A stretch of DNA of 64,000 nucleotides from Desulfosudis oleivorans (GTDB lineage: Bacteria > Desulfobacterota > Desulfobacteria > Desulfobacterales > SURF-7). The stretch spans positions 124,001-188,000 of the forward strand of contig DYJC01000010.1 in NCBI GenBank assembly GCA_020723305.1, given 5' to 3'. The position numbers and the translations under genes are program-made. The stretch's first letter is position 1; each line of letters starts with the position of its first letter. The notes under the pieces were generated by a model. The model was not told where the DNA came from, did no database searches, and worked only from the letters and a program-made list of their open reading frames with translations. Of this stretch, positions 19,623 to 33,251 are shown in pieces.

Positions 19623-22152
19623 TATTAATAATCATCCTGCCATGGGGTGTAACCTTTACAACCTTTGCTTGTCTGGCCTCTTGTTCAGACAGTGAAAAGA
19701 GATGCGTAAGAATATCAAAAGGTCGTATGGTTTTTCCTGAATCATTTCGAATCACTATATTCATCCGGTTGGTATCCAGTATATCAATACTATGAAGCAT
19801 ATCTGTAAGGTCGATTTTTTTCAACTTTCCTTTTTTGTCCTTATATTCTACAATAATTCCATCGCTATTGTCCAATATGTCTTTTTTGTTTTTATCCAAA
19901 CAAGGCTTCGGCAGCGTAACCTCATAGCTGATTTCGGATAATTTTTCTGAGTGGATTTTCTTGGATGACATTCTGCAATCCACCACCCGAATTCCATCCG
20001 GCAGATGTTGATTCATCCTTGTAATCATATCTTCCGGCCTTATAAGATCTGCAACTCGGATCGTACATAACTCTGAGTCACTTTCAATTCCCAATGGCAA
20101 AGGATCATCAAAAGAAACTCTGGGTTTTGGATGAAAGCCTTCAGAGTAGAGAACCGGAATGCCTGCTCGTCTAATGGCTCTTAATATTGCGTTAACCATT
20201 TCAAGGTGGCCAAAATATTTGGCCTGATCTCTTTTGGTATAAATTATCCGATACATCATATCCTGATAATCGCCGACTGCTTTCCTCTCTATGACAGATG
20301 CTGGATCTACACTTGAACAAATTGCAAGGCGAGTTTTAATATTTTGAAAGTCACATACTCCGCAGTCATTACAGATACCCGTCCTGCAGTCCTCTGTAAT
20401 TTGTCCATTAATGGATTTCTTCCATTCACGGAGAAGATAGTCCTTTGTAACTCTGGAATGAATATGATCCCAAGGAAGATTTTCATTCTCATCTCTTTGT
20501 CTTGTTGTGAAAAAGTTTAGATCAATTCCTCTTTCTTCAATTGCTTCCAACCATTTAGAATACTGAAATTGCTCTGTCCAGCCATCAAATCGACAGCCTT
20601 TTTGATAGGCCGCTACGATTAAATGGCTTAAACGCCTGTCTCCTCTAGCAAAAAGCCCTTCAAGCAAACTAGCTTCTGGGATTTGCCATTTGAAATCAAC
20701 CCCTGGCATTTTCAAGTCCTGTTTTAATTGTTGAATATTTTCCTTAGACTGCGCGAGAGAGATTTGACCAGCCCATTGGAAAGGAGCATGGGGTTTTGGG
20801 ATAAATGTTGTAACACTCACGTTAATTTTTCGCAACTTCTGTCCTTTGGCTTTTCCTTTGCGTAGAATTCGAACTAGATCTACAATCCCTTGAAGATCTT
20901 CCTTTGTTTCAGTTGGAAGTCCTATCATAAAATATAGTTTGATGATCTGCCATCCCATCTCAAAAGCCTGGGATACGGTTTCAACAATTTCCGTCTCTGT
21001 CACATTTTTATTGATAACATTGCGCAACCTTTGAGTCCCGGCTTCCGGTGCAATGGTGAATCCTGTTTTTCTCACTTCTTTTATGAAATTCAACAATTCA
21101 GGGGCTAAGGTTCCTGCACGAACGGAAGGTAATGAAATCGCGATATGATCTTTTGCGTACCTGGCCATCAACTCGTGCATAAGAGAAGATAAGCACCCAT
21201 AATCTCCAGCACTCAAGGAAAGAAGTGAAATATCCTCATATCCGGTTTGGAGTATCGATTTTTCCGTAATAGATAAAAGTTTTTCCACAGATCGTTCCCT
21301 TACCGGTCGGTATATCATACCGGCCTGACAAAAACGACATCCTCTGGTACATCCCCTTGCGATCTCAAGACGGAGTCGATCATGAATGGGGCGTCCATAA
21401 GGAACAACCGGTTTTTCTGGAAAAGGCATGGTTTCCAAATCACTCTCAACTATTCGTTTTACGATACATTTCTTTTCCGGGAAAACCGACGCGAGAGTCT
21501 GATAACCATCATTGTCGAAATGGGGTTTAAAAAAAAGAGGAATATATACCCCCTCTAAATCTGACCAGATCTTCAACAGTTCATTCTTATTTTTTGAACC
21601 CGCCTGATTCCATGAAATCCATGCCTCCGCCATCTGAATTATTATTGTTTCTCCGTCACCAATTACAATCGCATCAAAAAAATCAGCAACCGGTTCAGGG
21701 TTGCTCATGCATGGGCCGCCCGCAATAATCAAAGGGAAGGTGTTATCCCTTTCCGCTGCAAAAAATGGAATACCGGAAAGATCAAGAATGGTGAGTATAT
21801 TGGTATAGTTTAGTTCATACAGTAAGCTAAACCCAATGATATCCATATTTATTAATGGCGTTTTTGATTCAAGAGAAAACAGAGGTGTTTCTGATTTTCG
21901 CAGTTGATCTTCCATGTCTGTTGCAGGTGCAAACACCCTTTCTGCGGCGATCATGGAATGATTATTTAAAATATGATATAAGATCTGCATGCCGAAATGA
22001 GACGTACCGATCTCATAAAGATCCGGGAATGCCAGGCACATATGAAGTTGAATTTTGTTTAAATTTTTTTTTTGGATGTTTGTTTCCGTGCCAAGGTATT
22101 GACTCGGCTTTTCAACCAAACTCAAGATATCTTGAATCATTTTTTCTGTCAT
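19615..22152 (-). CDS. B12-binding radical SAM protein fused to a DUF2344 domain
   Basis: The 845-residue protein has an N-terminal cobalamin-binding-like domain, a radical SAM core with CTRGCRFCQAGMIYRPVRER (4Fe-4S cysteines at spacing CX3CX2C), a cysteine-rich middle (CRTGICNDCGVCDF), and a C-terminal DUF2344 domain containing GFHPKPRVSFDDPLPLG. In many bacteria the two halves are separate genes; here they are fused, as also seen in other lineages. The reaction is unknown. Coupling to RNase G by an 8-base overlap is common in this family and suggests a link to RNA or ribosome maturation, which is inference. Confidence 0.85.
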   Translation of the reverse strand: MTEKMIQDILSLVEKPSQYLGTETNIQKKNLNKIQLHMCLAFPDLYEIGTSHFGMQILYHILNNHSMIAAERVFAPATDMEDQLRKSETPLFSLESKTPLINMDIIGFSLLYELNYTNILTILDLSGIPFFAAERDNTFPLIIAGGPCMSNPEPVADFFDAIVIGDGETIIIQMAEAWISWNQAGSKNKNELLKIWSDLEGVYIPLFFKPHFDNDGYQTLASVFPEKKCIVKRIVESDLETMPFPEKPVVPYGRPIHDRLRLEIARGCTRGCRFCQAGMIYRPVRERSVEKLLSITEKSILQTGYEDISLLSLSAGDYGCLSSLMHELMARYAKDHIAISLPSVRAGTLAPELLNFIKEVRKTGFTIAPEAGTQRLRNVINKNVTETEIVETVSQAFEMGWQIIKLYFMIGLPTETKEDLQGIVDLVRILRKGKAKGQKLRKINVSVTTFIPKPHAPFQWAGQISLAQSKENIQQLKQDLKMPGVDFKWQIPEASLLEGLFARGDRRLSHLIVAAYQKGCRFDGWTEQFQYSKWLEAIEERGIDLNFFTTRQRDENENLPWDHIHSRVTKDYLLREWKKSINGQITEDCRTGICNDCGVCDFQNIKTRLAICSSVDPASVIERKAVGDYQDMMYRIIYTKRDQAKYFGHLEMVNAILRAIRRAGIPVLYSEGFHPKPRVSFDDPLPLGIESDSELCTIRVADLIRPEDMITRMNQHLPDGIRVVDCRMSSKKIHSEKLSEISYEVTLPKPCLDKNKKDILDNSDGIIVEYKDKKGKLKKIDLTDMLHSIDILDTNRMNIVIRNDSGKTIRPFDILTHLFSLSEQEARQAKVVKVTPHGRMIINNV

Positions 22153-22248
22153 GGTATTCTATCCTGAAAAGTTCGTTTTGATATATGTAACAAATATGTT
22201 GTGTTGATCAAATTTTTTACTCCCAGAAATTAAAAAAAGCTTTTTAAT

Positions 22249-23649
22249 ATGTCAGAAATTCATCTGCTTCACAACAAAAGAATCTTTTCTCTCCTGTGGG
22301 TTTTTTTATATCTTACCATTTTTACAACCAAATCAACTGCAGAATACCCCAGACGAGATGCCATTGTAGACGCTGTTCAAAATGTTAGTCCTGCTGTCGT
22401 CAATATAAGCTCCGAATATGAAGTCCATATACAGAACAACCCATTTTCAAGGTTTGGTATGACACCCGGATTTGATTCCTTTTTTAAAGACTTTTTTGAT
22501 TATAATTACAATAAAGATACTAAAAGAAGCAATTTGGGATCTGGAATTATTATTGATGGAAAACGAAAGCTGGTTCTCACGAATGCGCATGTAGTTACAA
22601 AATCTGCAAATATAACCATTACGCTAAAAGATGAGCGAGAATTTAAAGCCATAATGATTGGTGCAGATCCAGATTCAGATTTGGCGGTATTAAAAATAGA
22701 ATCCGATACTTTTCTTCCGGATATTGAAATGGGACGTTCCGATGATCTAATGATTGGAGAAACCGTTATTGCAATCGGGAACCCTTTTGGATTTCAAAAT
22801 ACCGTCACGACCGGTGTTATCAGCTCAACAAACCGAAGCATAAAAACCGAAGAAAGAGTATTTCATAATTTTATCCAAACGGATGCTTCAATCAATCCGG
22901 GAAATAGTGGCGGTCCATTACTAAATATCAATGGCCAGTTAATTGGAATCAATACGGCAATTTATGCAAATGCCCAGGGTATCGGTTTTGCCATCCCCAT
23001 CGATAAGGCAAAAAGAATAGTATCTGACCTGATTCAATATGGTGAAGTGATCCCTGCCTGGACCGGAATTATTATACAAAATATCGATAATCATCTTGCC
23101 CAATATCTGAATCTTCCAGCCAATAAGGGGGTTGTAGTCAAAGAGATCGAACCCAAAAGCCCGGCGCAAAAAGGTGGTATCCGGGAAGGCGATATAATCC
23201 TTTCTTTGAATGAACAAAAAGTTATTACTTCAGAGGACTTCTCAGCAATTATGAAAGATGTAGCTGTCGGTGAAGCTATTAATATTAAAATTTTACGAAA
23301 TAAGTTAATGGAATCTTATTCCATCCAAACGATAGTGTACCCAATCGAAAATGCCATTCCTCTGGCATATCGACTTCTTGGAATTAAGGTTCAAAATATT
23401 ACCTTGCCGATGAATTCTTTTCACAAGAACCGATCGACAAAAGGTGTTGAAATTATTGACCTTAGCCGTGGCTCCTATCTATATAAAATAGGCGCTGCTC
23501 CCGGCGATGTAATCCTTCAGATCAATGAACACAAAATCGATAACCTGAATGATTTTAAAAAAGCAATCATCAAATATCGAACCAAAAGCTCTATGGTCAT
23601 TCTTCTCATGAGAGGAGGATTTGGATATTATATTACCATTGTATTGTAA
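22249..23649 (+). CDS. HtrA/DegP-family periplasmic serine protease
   Basis: This envelope quality-control protease starts with a signal peptide ([15 protein letters not shown], cleavage near STAEYP). The trypsin-like domain has the catalytic triad His114 (LTNAHVV), Asp144 (DSDLAVLKI) and Ser220 (NPGNSGGPL). Two PDZ domains follow, the first with [18 protein letters not shown] and the second near residues 380-460. The length, 466 residues, matches the Do-like group. No good ribosome site precedes the ATG at 22249, so the start could be a little off. It is divergent from the radical-SAM gene with a 96-base gap. Confidence 0.92.
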   Translation: MSEIHLLHNKRIFSLLWVFLYLTIFTTKSTAEYPRRDAIVDAVQNVSPAVVNISSEYEVHIQNNPFSRFGMTPGFDSFFKDFFDYNYNKDTKRSNLGSGIIIDGKRKLVLTNAHVVTKSANITITLKDEREFKAIMIGADPDSDLAVLKIESDTFLPDIEMGRSDDLMIGETVIAIGNPFGFQNTVTTGVISSTNRSIKTEERVFHNFIQTDASINPGNSGGPLLNINGQLIGINTAIYANAQGIGFAIPIDKAKRIVSDLIQYGEVIPAWTGIIIQNIDNHLAQYLNLPANKGVVVKEIEPKSPAQKGGIREGDIILSLNEQKVITSEDFSAIMKDVAVGEAINIKILRNKLMESYSIQTIVYPIENAIPLAYRLLGIKVQNITLPMNSFHKNRSTKGVEIIDLSRGSYLYKIGAAPGDVILQINEHKIDNLNDFKKAIIKYRTKSSMVILLMRGGFGYYITIVL

Positions 23650-23687
23650 TTATACGGGAACATCCGAACCGGGTTAGGAATAAAATT

Positions 23688-25070
23688 ATGAAACGTATTA
23701 AAATAAAAGAAATACTGAGAAGCGAAAATGAAAAAAAGCAGGTACTGGTTAAAGGCTGGATCAGAACCAAAAGAGAATCAAAAGATTTTTCCTTTCTGGA
23801 AGTTAATGATGGTTCATGCTTAAAAAATATTCAGATCATTGCCGATACAGCCCTTTCCAATTATTCGGAGATTGAGAAGATAACAACCGGTTCAGCTGTT
23901 TCTATATCCGGCAAACTTGTTGAATCCATTGGTGGTGGTCAAAAATGGGAAATCAAGGCTGAAACCATTGACATCATCAGCTTTGCTCCTGAAACCTTTC
24001 CTCTTCAAAAGAAACGACACACAGATGAATATCTAAGAACCATTGCCCATCTGCGGCCCAGGACCAATAAATATAGTGCTGTTTTCCGGATACGTTCTGA
24101 ATTATCCTACGCTGTTCATAAGTTTTTTCATGATCAAGATTTTCAATATGTACATACGCCCATACTAACTAGCTCGGATTGTGAAGGTGCAGGAGAACTT
24201 TTCAGGGTAACAACCCTTGACCTAAACAATCTACCAAAATTAGACAAAAAAATCGATTTTCGGAAAGACTTTTTCGGTAAAGAAGCTAACCTTACGGTTT
24301 CCGGCCAATTATCTGCGGAAATGTTTGCTCTGGCATTTGGAGATGTATATACCTTTGGCCCCACCTTTCGAGCAGAAAACTCCAATACCGCAAGGCATGT
24401 AGCTGAATTCTGGATGATCGAACCGGAAATGGCTTTTTGCGATCTGAACCAAAACATAGTTTTGGCTGAAACCTTATTACAATATCTGGTTAATCACGTA
24501 TTGGACAATTGTGACGAAGATCTCACGCTGTTTGCAAACTTTGTTGATAAACAGCTGAGATCGACATTGCTATCTATTGTGTCATCGGGCTTTATTAAAC
24601 TCCCTTATACGGATGCTATTGAACAGCTCATGAAGGCAAAGATAAGTTTTGAATTCCCGGTTGAATTTGGCAAGGATCTTCAATCAGAACATGAACGATA
24701 TCTTACGGAGGAGGTTTTTAAAAAACCGGTTGTTATTTATAACTACCCTAAAAATATAAAACCTTTTTACATGCGACTGAATGATGATAACAAAACTGTT
24801 GCAGCAATGGATGTGCTTGTTCCCAGAATTGGGGAAATTATTGGTGGCAGTCAGCGCGAAGAACGACTGGATGTACTTGAAAAAAGAATGGAAGAAAACA
24901 ATCTTAATAAAGAGGACTACAGGTGGTATCTTGATTCAAGGAGATTTGGGTCTGTCCCACATAGCGGATTTGGTTTGGGGTTTGAGCGCTTGATTATGCT
25001 GATGACAGGAATCACCAATATTCGCGATGTTATTCCCTTCCCTAGAACACCCAAAAATATTGAGTTCTGA
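23688..25070 (+). CDS. asnS: Asparaginyl-tRNA synthetase
   Basis: This class IIb enzyme charges tRNA-Asn. The N-terminal OB-fold anticodon domain starts [20 protein letters not shown]. Motif 2 is [17 protein letters not shown] and motif 3 is [12 protein letters not shown]. The 460-residue length is standard. GGAA precedes the ATG. A hairpin 20 bases after the stop may end transcription. Confidence 0.95.
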   Translation: MKRIKIKEILRSENEKKQVLVKGWIRTKRESKDFSFLEVNDGSCLKNIQIIADTALSNYSEIEKITTGSAVSISGKLVESIGGGQKWEIKAETIDIISFAPETFPLQKKRHTDEYLRTIAHLRPRTNKYSAVFRIRSELSYAVHKFFHDQDFQYVHTPILTSSDCEGAGELFRVTTLDLNNLPKLDKKIDFRKDFFGKEANLTVSGQLSAEMFALAFGDVYTFGPTFRAENSNTARHVAEFWMIEPEMAFCDLNQNIVLAETLLQYLVNHVLDNCDEDLTLFANFVDKQLRSTLLSIVSSGFIKLPYTDAIEQLMKAKISFEFPVEFGKDLQSEHERYLTEEVFKKPVVIYNYPKNIKPFYMRLNDDNKTVAAMDVLVPRIGEIIGGSQREERLDVLEKRMEENNLNKEDYRWYLDSRRFGSVPHSGFGLGFERLIMLMTGITNIRDVIPFPRTPKNIEF

Positions 25071-25089
25071 TCGATTTTATCTTGAGATA

Positions 25090-25117
25090 GGTATAGTGTT
25101 TTAATGTAACACTATCC
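25090..25117 (+). terminator. Hairpin after asnS
   Basis: ATAGTGTT pairs with AACACTAT (8 bp plus outer GG/CC, 7-base loop). The following bases are AGTATTTTC, a weak T tract, so termination may be partial. Confidence 0.5.
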
Positions 25118-25223
25118 AGTATTTTCAGTTTGTTTCAGGACATCGGCTTTCGCGGGTCTAATGCTTTTCAATCGTTATAAAATATAATGGAATGCAGACA
25201 ATGAATCAAGGTGTCTGAAAATA

Positions 25224-27149
25224 ATGAATACAGGAAAAAACATTCAACCGAAAAATTTTAAAAGCAGAGACATTGAATACCATTTACTCAATATCATAGA
25301 TAATTTTCCGGATATTATTCTGACTGTTACTAATAAGCTTAAAATTCTGTTTCTTAATAAACCCTTTTTCGGAGTATCTGTTCAACAAGCTTTAGGAAAA
25401 AATATTCTTGATTTGATAATTTCTGATCAAAAGGAACTGCTCGCCGAATGTATTGAAAAAATGATTAATACCGGCTGTATGGAATATGTTGAAATCGAAG
25501 ATCACCATAATGAGTGGTGGATGGTTCGACTTGTTTCCATAAAAATGAATAAGAAAACGTCTAATATTTTACTTATTTTTACAAATATCACAAAACAAAA
25601 AAAGAAGGAGCTTGCGCTTCGAGAAAGTGAAGAACATCACCGGTCTTTTTTTATGAATAATCCGATTAAAACAATAATTGTGGACAAAAATGGGATTGTA
25701 ACAGGATACAATAAAAAAAGATCCAATACAGAAAATCAGTCTGAACAAGATCGAGTTCCCAATATTGGGGATAGAATGTATACAGATGATTTTGCAGGTA
25801 AACACGAAATTGATATGCGTTCTCAACTAATGGAATGCATCCAAGAAGGAAAATCGAAAACCTTTTCAGAGTTGAAATATAAAAACAAATATCTTTCTAT
25901 AAACATTTCACCCTATCCGTTTGGAGCCATAATAACATCCAAAAATATTACAGACCAACGTATTGCAGAAGAAGAAAGAAAAAGATTTGAATTATGGCAT
26001 CTTCAAACCCAAAAAATAGAAGCAGTTGGAACACTAGCCTCTGGTATTGCACATGAATTCAATAATATTTTATGGATAATAAATGGGAATGTTGAGTTAG
26101 CTGAACACACCGTGCCTCAGGGCAATCCAGCAAGATATCACCTTGAACAAGTGGAAGAGGCATGTATAAGAGCGAAAGATCTGGTAATGCAAATTATCAG
26201 TTTTACAAAACAATCCGATCAACACATGGAACCGCTTAAAATTAGTCTTGTTATTAAAGAATTTTTCAGACTTATCAGATCCTCATTACCAGCAACGATA
26301 AAAATACAACTTAACATTTCTATTGAAAATGACCTTGTTATGGCTGATATTACCCAAATTAATCAATCTCTTATGAATCTTTGTACAAATGCATATTATG
26401 CGATGAAAGATAAAGGAGGTATCCTTGAAATTAATGTAATAAATATCGATATAGATGACGATGATATTGATCTGTATAAAAATTTGACCCCGGGAAAATA
26501 CACATTGATCACGATTTCAGATACTGGTCATGGCATTAAACCAGAATTAATGGAAAAAATTTTTGATCCGTTTTTTACAACAAAAACAGATAATAAATTA
26601 ACAGGGATGGGATTATTTGTGGTTCATGGTATTGTTAAAAATCATAGGGGTGCTATTACAGTACAGAGTAATATTGGAAAAGGAACTGTTTTTAATATTT
26701 TTTTACCTTGCGTTGAAAAAAAAGTTCATGATTCCATTCCCCAAATACAATCAATCTCAACCAATCATGAAAAAATTCTATTTGTTGATGATGATAAGGC
26801 AATTGTTGATGCAGCCAAAAGAATGTTGGAACGACTTGGGTATGAAGTAAGCACTGCATTAAACGGAACTCAAGCGTTGGAGTTTTTTCAATCTGAGTCC
26901 CATCCATTTGATGTTATAATAACGGATATGACCATGCCTGATTTAACTGGAGTTGCCTTGGCAAAAAAGATCTTTAAAATAGCTCCTGATTCTTCCATTA
27001 TTTTATGTACTGGATTTAGCACAGCCATTAACCCTAAAAAAGCAATCGATTTAGGTTTTAAAGCTTTTTTGCTCAAACCGGTTACTAAAAATAAAATAGC
27101 TGAAACCATACGGATAGTGATCGATCAAAAACGAAATTTTTATAAATGA
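25224..27149 (+). CDS. Hybrid sensor histidine kinase (PAS-PAS-HisKA-HATPase-REC)
   Basis: This cytoplasmic sensor of 641 residues has no membrane segment. Two PAS-like regions (about 20-125 and 140-255) precede the H box ASGIAHEFNNIL with phospho-acceptor His277. The ATPase domain shows the N box (NLCTNAYYAMKD) and the G boxes (DTGHGIKPELMEKIFDPFF, GMGLFVVHGIVKNH). The C-terminal receiver has ILFVDDDKA and phospho-acceptor Asp568 (ITDMTMPD). There is no DNA-binding output domain and no partner regulator next door, so the signal and target are unknown. The gene converges on gyrB. Confidence 0.92.
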   Translation: MNTGKNIQPKNFKSRDIEYHLLNIIDNFPDIILTVTNKLKILFLNKPFFGVSVQQALGKNILDLIISDQKELLAECIEKMINTGCMEYVEIEDHHNEWWMVRLVSIKMNKKTSNILLIFTNITKQKKKELALRESEEHHRSFFMNNPIKTIIVDKNGIVTGYNKKRSNTENQSEQDRVPNIGDRMYTDDFAGKHEIDMRSQLMECIQEGKSKTFSELKYKNKYLSINISPYPFGAIITSKNITDQRIAEEERKRFELWHLQTQKIEAVGTLASGIAHEFNNILWIINGNVELAEHTVPQGNPARYHLEQVEEACIRAKDLVMQIISFTKQSDQHMEPLKISLVIKEFFRLIRSSLPATIKIQLNISIENDLVMADITQINQSLMNLCTNAYYAMKDKGGILEINVINIDIDDDDIDLYKNLTPGKYTLITISDTGHGIKPELMEKIFDPFFTTKTDNKLTGMGLFVVHGIVKNHRGAITVQSNIGKGTVFNIFLPCVEKKVHDSIPQIQSISTNHEKILFVDDDKAIVDAAKRMLERLGYEVSTALNGTQALEFFQSESHPFDVIITDMTMPDLTGVALAKKIFKIAPDSSIILCTGFSTAINPKKAIDLGFKAFLLKPVTKNKIAETIRIVIDQKRNFYK

Positions 27150-27185
27150 TTAGCCGACTCATTGATTTTACTAAAAAAAATATTA

Positions 27186-30724
<3,539 letters not shown>

Positions 30725-30824
30725 TCTTTTTCCTGTAAATTATAAGTAATTGTAAATAGAACTCAGTGTAATTTGTCTTATTACAGAAAAGACGCTGATT
30801 TGAAGTTTTATGAATAGTCACATA

Positions 30825-30858
30825 TTGATAAAATATCAATATAAAAATATTTTATCAA
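30825..30858. repeat. Perfect 12-bp inverted repeat upstream of dnaN
   Basis: TTGATAAAATAT (30825-30836) is the exact reverse complement of ATATTTTATCAA (30847-30858), with a 10-base spacer. The left arm also pairs with TATCAAT next to it. The structure lies 100-134 bases upstream of the dnaN start. Confidence 0.8.
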
Positions 30859-31029
30859 AAATCTTTGATCTGTTTTTTTTATATATATTATCATAATATT
30901 TATATGGAATGTTAATAATATTAATAACTCTATAATATTTTGATTTTAATAAAAATTTTATATAAAATAATATCTATAAATATAGTAAGAAAAATTGGAA
31001 GAAACATTGATTATGAACTGAAAATATTA

Positions 31030-31061
31030 GGATGTTTATAACTCGTATGTTATGAACACCC
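31030..31061. repeat. Imperfect 13-bp inverted repeat after the OmpA-family gene
   Basis: GGATGTTTATAAC and GTTATGAACACCC form an inverted repeat with two mismatched pairs and a 6-base loop, 17 bases after the OmpA-family stop. It could be a weak terminator for that gene, although no clear T tract follows, or a pair of opposed DnaA-like boxes. Confidence 0.6.
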
Positions 31062-31077
31062 TATATCCGGTTTTTCG

Positions 31078-32586
31078 TTATTTTGAAATTGGTTGAATCA
31101 CAACATCTATCCTACGGTTTTTTGCCTGCCCTTCCGGTGTTTCATTGCTCGCAACTGGTCTGGTTTCTCCGTAGCCTGTTGCTTTTATGCGATCCCATGA
31201 AATATTTGAGTTGGCTATAATATACTGCCGGACAGCTTCTGCTCGGTCTTCTGATAACTTTTGATTAATTGAGTCACTTCCTAAGGAATCAGTGTGACCT
31301 TCTATCGTAATTAAACAATCTGAAAATTCTGAAAAGGCATTTTTTAATTTGGATAAAAGACCAAAAAATTGAGGTTTTATATCTGATTTTCCAGAAGGAA
31401 AGTTAAGACCATATAGACGGATTAATACGTTTTTACCATCCAGCAAGGCTTTTCCTTCATCTGAAGAAAAGGATGCGCTGATTCTATCAATTTTTTCTTT
31501 ATATAATTTTTCCTGTTCTATTTCAAATTTAAGTTTTTCTTCAGAACTGGCCAAGTTGTTTAAACGATTTTCCAAATAGGCTACTTTTTCATTCAACTCT
31601 TGTATTTTACGATTCTTTTTATTGATAATAATAGATAGTTCAGATTTGTCATTTTGTAATATTTTAGTAAGATCATAGTTTTCTTTTTGTAATGATTGAA
31701 TAGAATTGATGATATACTGTGTTGGTTTATCAAATCCCTCATCAAATTTTACAGACAACGATAATGAAGAAGCAATGTTTTGAAGAGGAATTTCGGAGTT
31801 TAAAAATATGGATTCAAAAGTTTGATTGTTATCTTCTAATGGTTTGATAAAGTTTGCTATGTATATCGCGTGTTTGATTTCATATTCTGCCTGGATTGCA
31901 ATCTGTTCAGCATCTTTTTGGTCATATCTGTGAAGATGAAGCATTGATTCGGCTTTTTTTGCTTGATTCATCGCTTTTTTTAATGTGATAGGAGCATATT
32001 TATCAATATCCATGTTTTCAGTTTTTTTCAGTAGAGACCATACTTCCTTTAAATATTTTGACTGGATTGCCTTTAATTCCGCTTCCCGATATAACATTTC
32101 CGCTTCTTTACCAATCGTTTTTGCATCATCGGAATCACCACCTTCAAGTTGTTCAGCAGCATCTCGAAAAGAAGTTTCAGCGTTATTCCAATTATCCAAG
32201 TCAAGAAGATGGCCATTAACCTTGAGGGCATCTTCCCGTGCAACCATTGTCTCTGTGAATAACAATCCGGATAATTTAGTATCTTTTATTGCTTTTTCAA
32301 ATAGTTCTCTGGATTTGGTAATCAATATATTTATTTCATCAAGATCTTCTTTATTATTAAACATTATTTCTGCTTCACGATAATATTTCATTCCATTTTC
32401 AAATGTTTCTGGAACGAGAATATCTGCTTTGGCTATTTTTGCCATTTGTACTTTTTCATCTACAGACTTGAAGAGAATATTTTTCGGTTGTAGATAGTTT
32501 GCCGAAAATCCGGTAGTTAATGTTATAAAATTAAATATAATAGAAAAAATACTTATAGAAATAATGTATTTCTGTTTCCAATTCAT
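31078..32586 (-). CDS. OmpA-family envelope protein with helical N-terminal region
   Basis: The 502-residue protein has a signal peptide (IISISIFSIIFNFITLTTGFS), a long helical, glutamate/lysine-rich region (about 50-370) with coiled-coil character, and a C-terminal OmpA peptidoglycan-binding domain (ITIEGHTDSLGSDSINQKLS, SEDRAEAVRQYI, GYGETRPVASN, NRRIDVVI). It probably ties peptidoglycan to the outer membrane or another envelope complex. AAGGAG lies 6 bases before the ATG at 32586; a longer frame to 32655 has no ribosome site. Confidence 0.88.
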   Translation of the reverse strand: MNWKQKYIISISIFSIIFNFITLTTGFSANYLQPKNILFKSVDEKVQMAKIAKADILVPETFENGMKYYREAEIMFNNKEDLDEINILITKSRELFEKAIKDTKLSGLLFTETMVAREDALKVNGHLLDLDNWNNAETSFRDAAEQLEGGDSDDAKTIGKEAEMLYREAELKAIQSKYLKEVWSLLKKTENMDIDKYAPITLKKAMNQAKKAESMLHLHRYDQKDAEQIAIQAEYEIKHAIYIANFIKPLEDNNQTFESIFLNSEIPLQNIASSLSLSVKFDEGFDKPTQYIINSIQSLQKENYDLTKILQNDKSELSIIINKKNRKIQELNEKVAYLENRLNNLASSEEKLKFEIEQEKLYKEKIDRISASFSSDEGKALLDGKNVLIRLYGLNFPSGKSDIKPQFFGLLSKLKNAFSEFSDCLITIEGHTDSLGSDSINQKLSEDRAEAVRQYIIANSNISWDRIKATGYGETRPVASNETPEGQAKNRRIDVVIQPISK

Positions 32587-32723
32587 ATGATTCTCCTTAC
32601 GGTGATCATTAAAGGTTGAATAAACAGTTATATATAAAATATATTTTTGAAACAATGAGATGTGTCTTTGTTTTACAATAATTTAGGAGAGAGTAAAGGA
32701 AAAAAACAGATGAAATAAAAAAA

Positions 32724-33248
32724 TTAGGATTGAATCCAATTTTTTATCATAGGGACAGCTTCTTTATCCCACTTGTTTGTGATTCTGATTTGAATAAAGT
32801 GATCATAAAGAGATTCAACAAGGGTAATAATTTTTTCGTATAAATAATATTTTTCAAGGACAATGCCGTCAACATCTTCCTTTTTTTCAATTTTAGCGGT
32901 TTCGGGGGTTTTTAATGAAGAAATATTTAAACTTTCACCTTTAATATTAAATTTCCATTCATATTCAGCGGCTTTTAGGGAAAAATTACATTCCGTAACC
33001 ACACCACCTTTTTGAAGAGAAAGCTTTGCTTCTTCAAGACCGGCATCATCTCCTTTTATAGTGATATTTTCGATTATATTATCTAAACTGTTTTCAAGAA
33101 CAATACGATTATTTATTTCAAAAGAGAGCATATCCTTTTGTAAGGATAAAATATATTTTTTATCGGTGTCGATCATAAACCATAACCAGGTTAAAAATTC
33201 ATTTCCGAGAAATTTGTAACGGTTGTATAAAATAGAAATATCTAACAT
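32724..33248 (-). CDS. RdgC-like protein, C-terminal part (in frame with the next gene)
   Basis: The 174-residue frame begins MLDISILYNRYKFLGNEFLT and continues with LTWLWFMIDTDKKYI. It lies in exactly the same frame as the RdgC-like N-terminal frame upstream, separated by one TAA and one codon (CCC) before the ATG at 33248. It most likely forms the second half of a roughly 380-residue RdgC-type protein. No good ribosome site precedes the ATG. It is either a separately translated subunit or the tail of a gene broken by a nonsense codon. Confidence 0.6.
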   Translation of the reverse strand: MLDISILYNRYKFLGNEFLTWLWFMIDTDKKYILSLQKDMLSFEINNRIVLENSLDNIIENITIKGDDAGLEEAKLSLQKGGVVTECNFSLKAAEYEWKFNIKGESLNISSLKTPETAKIEKKEDVDGIVLEKYYLYEKIITLVESLYDHFIQIRITNKWDKEAVPMIKNWIQS

Positions 33249-33251
33249 GGG

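Larger units (their letters stand above)
30725..31077. other. AT-rich non-coding region upstream of dnaN (possible origin or control region)
   Basis: This 353-base stretch has no credible frame. It is extremely AT-rich (for example 30880-31010) and holds two inverted repeats, listed separately. The right-hand repeat contains TTATAAACA (minus strand) and TTATGAACA (plus strand), each one base from the DnaA-box pattern TTATNCACA. Position upstream of dnaN-gyrB and the parS site elsewhere in the window make an origin function conceivable. I see no cluster of perfect DnaA boxes. Confidence 0.4.
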
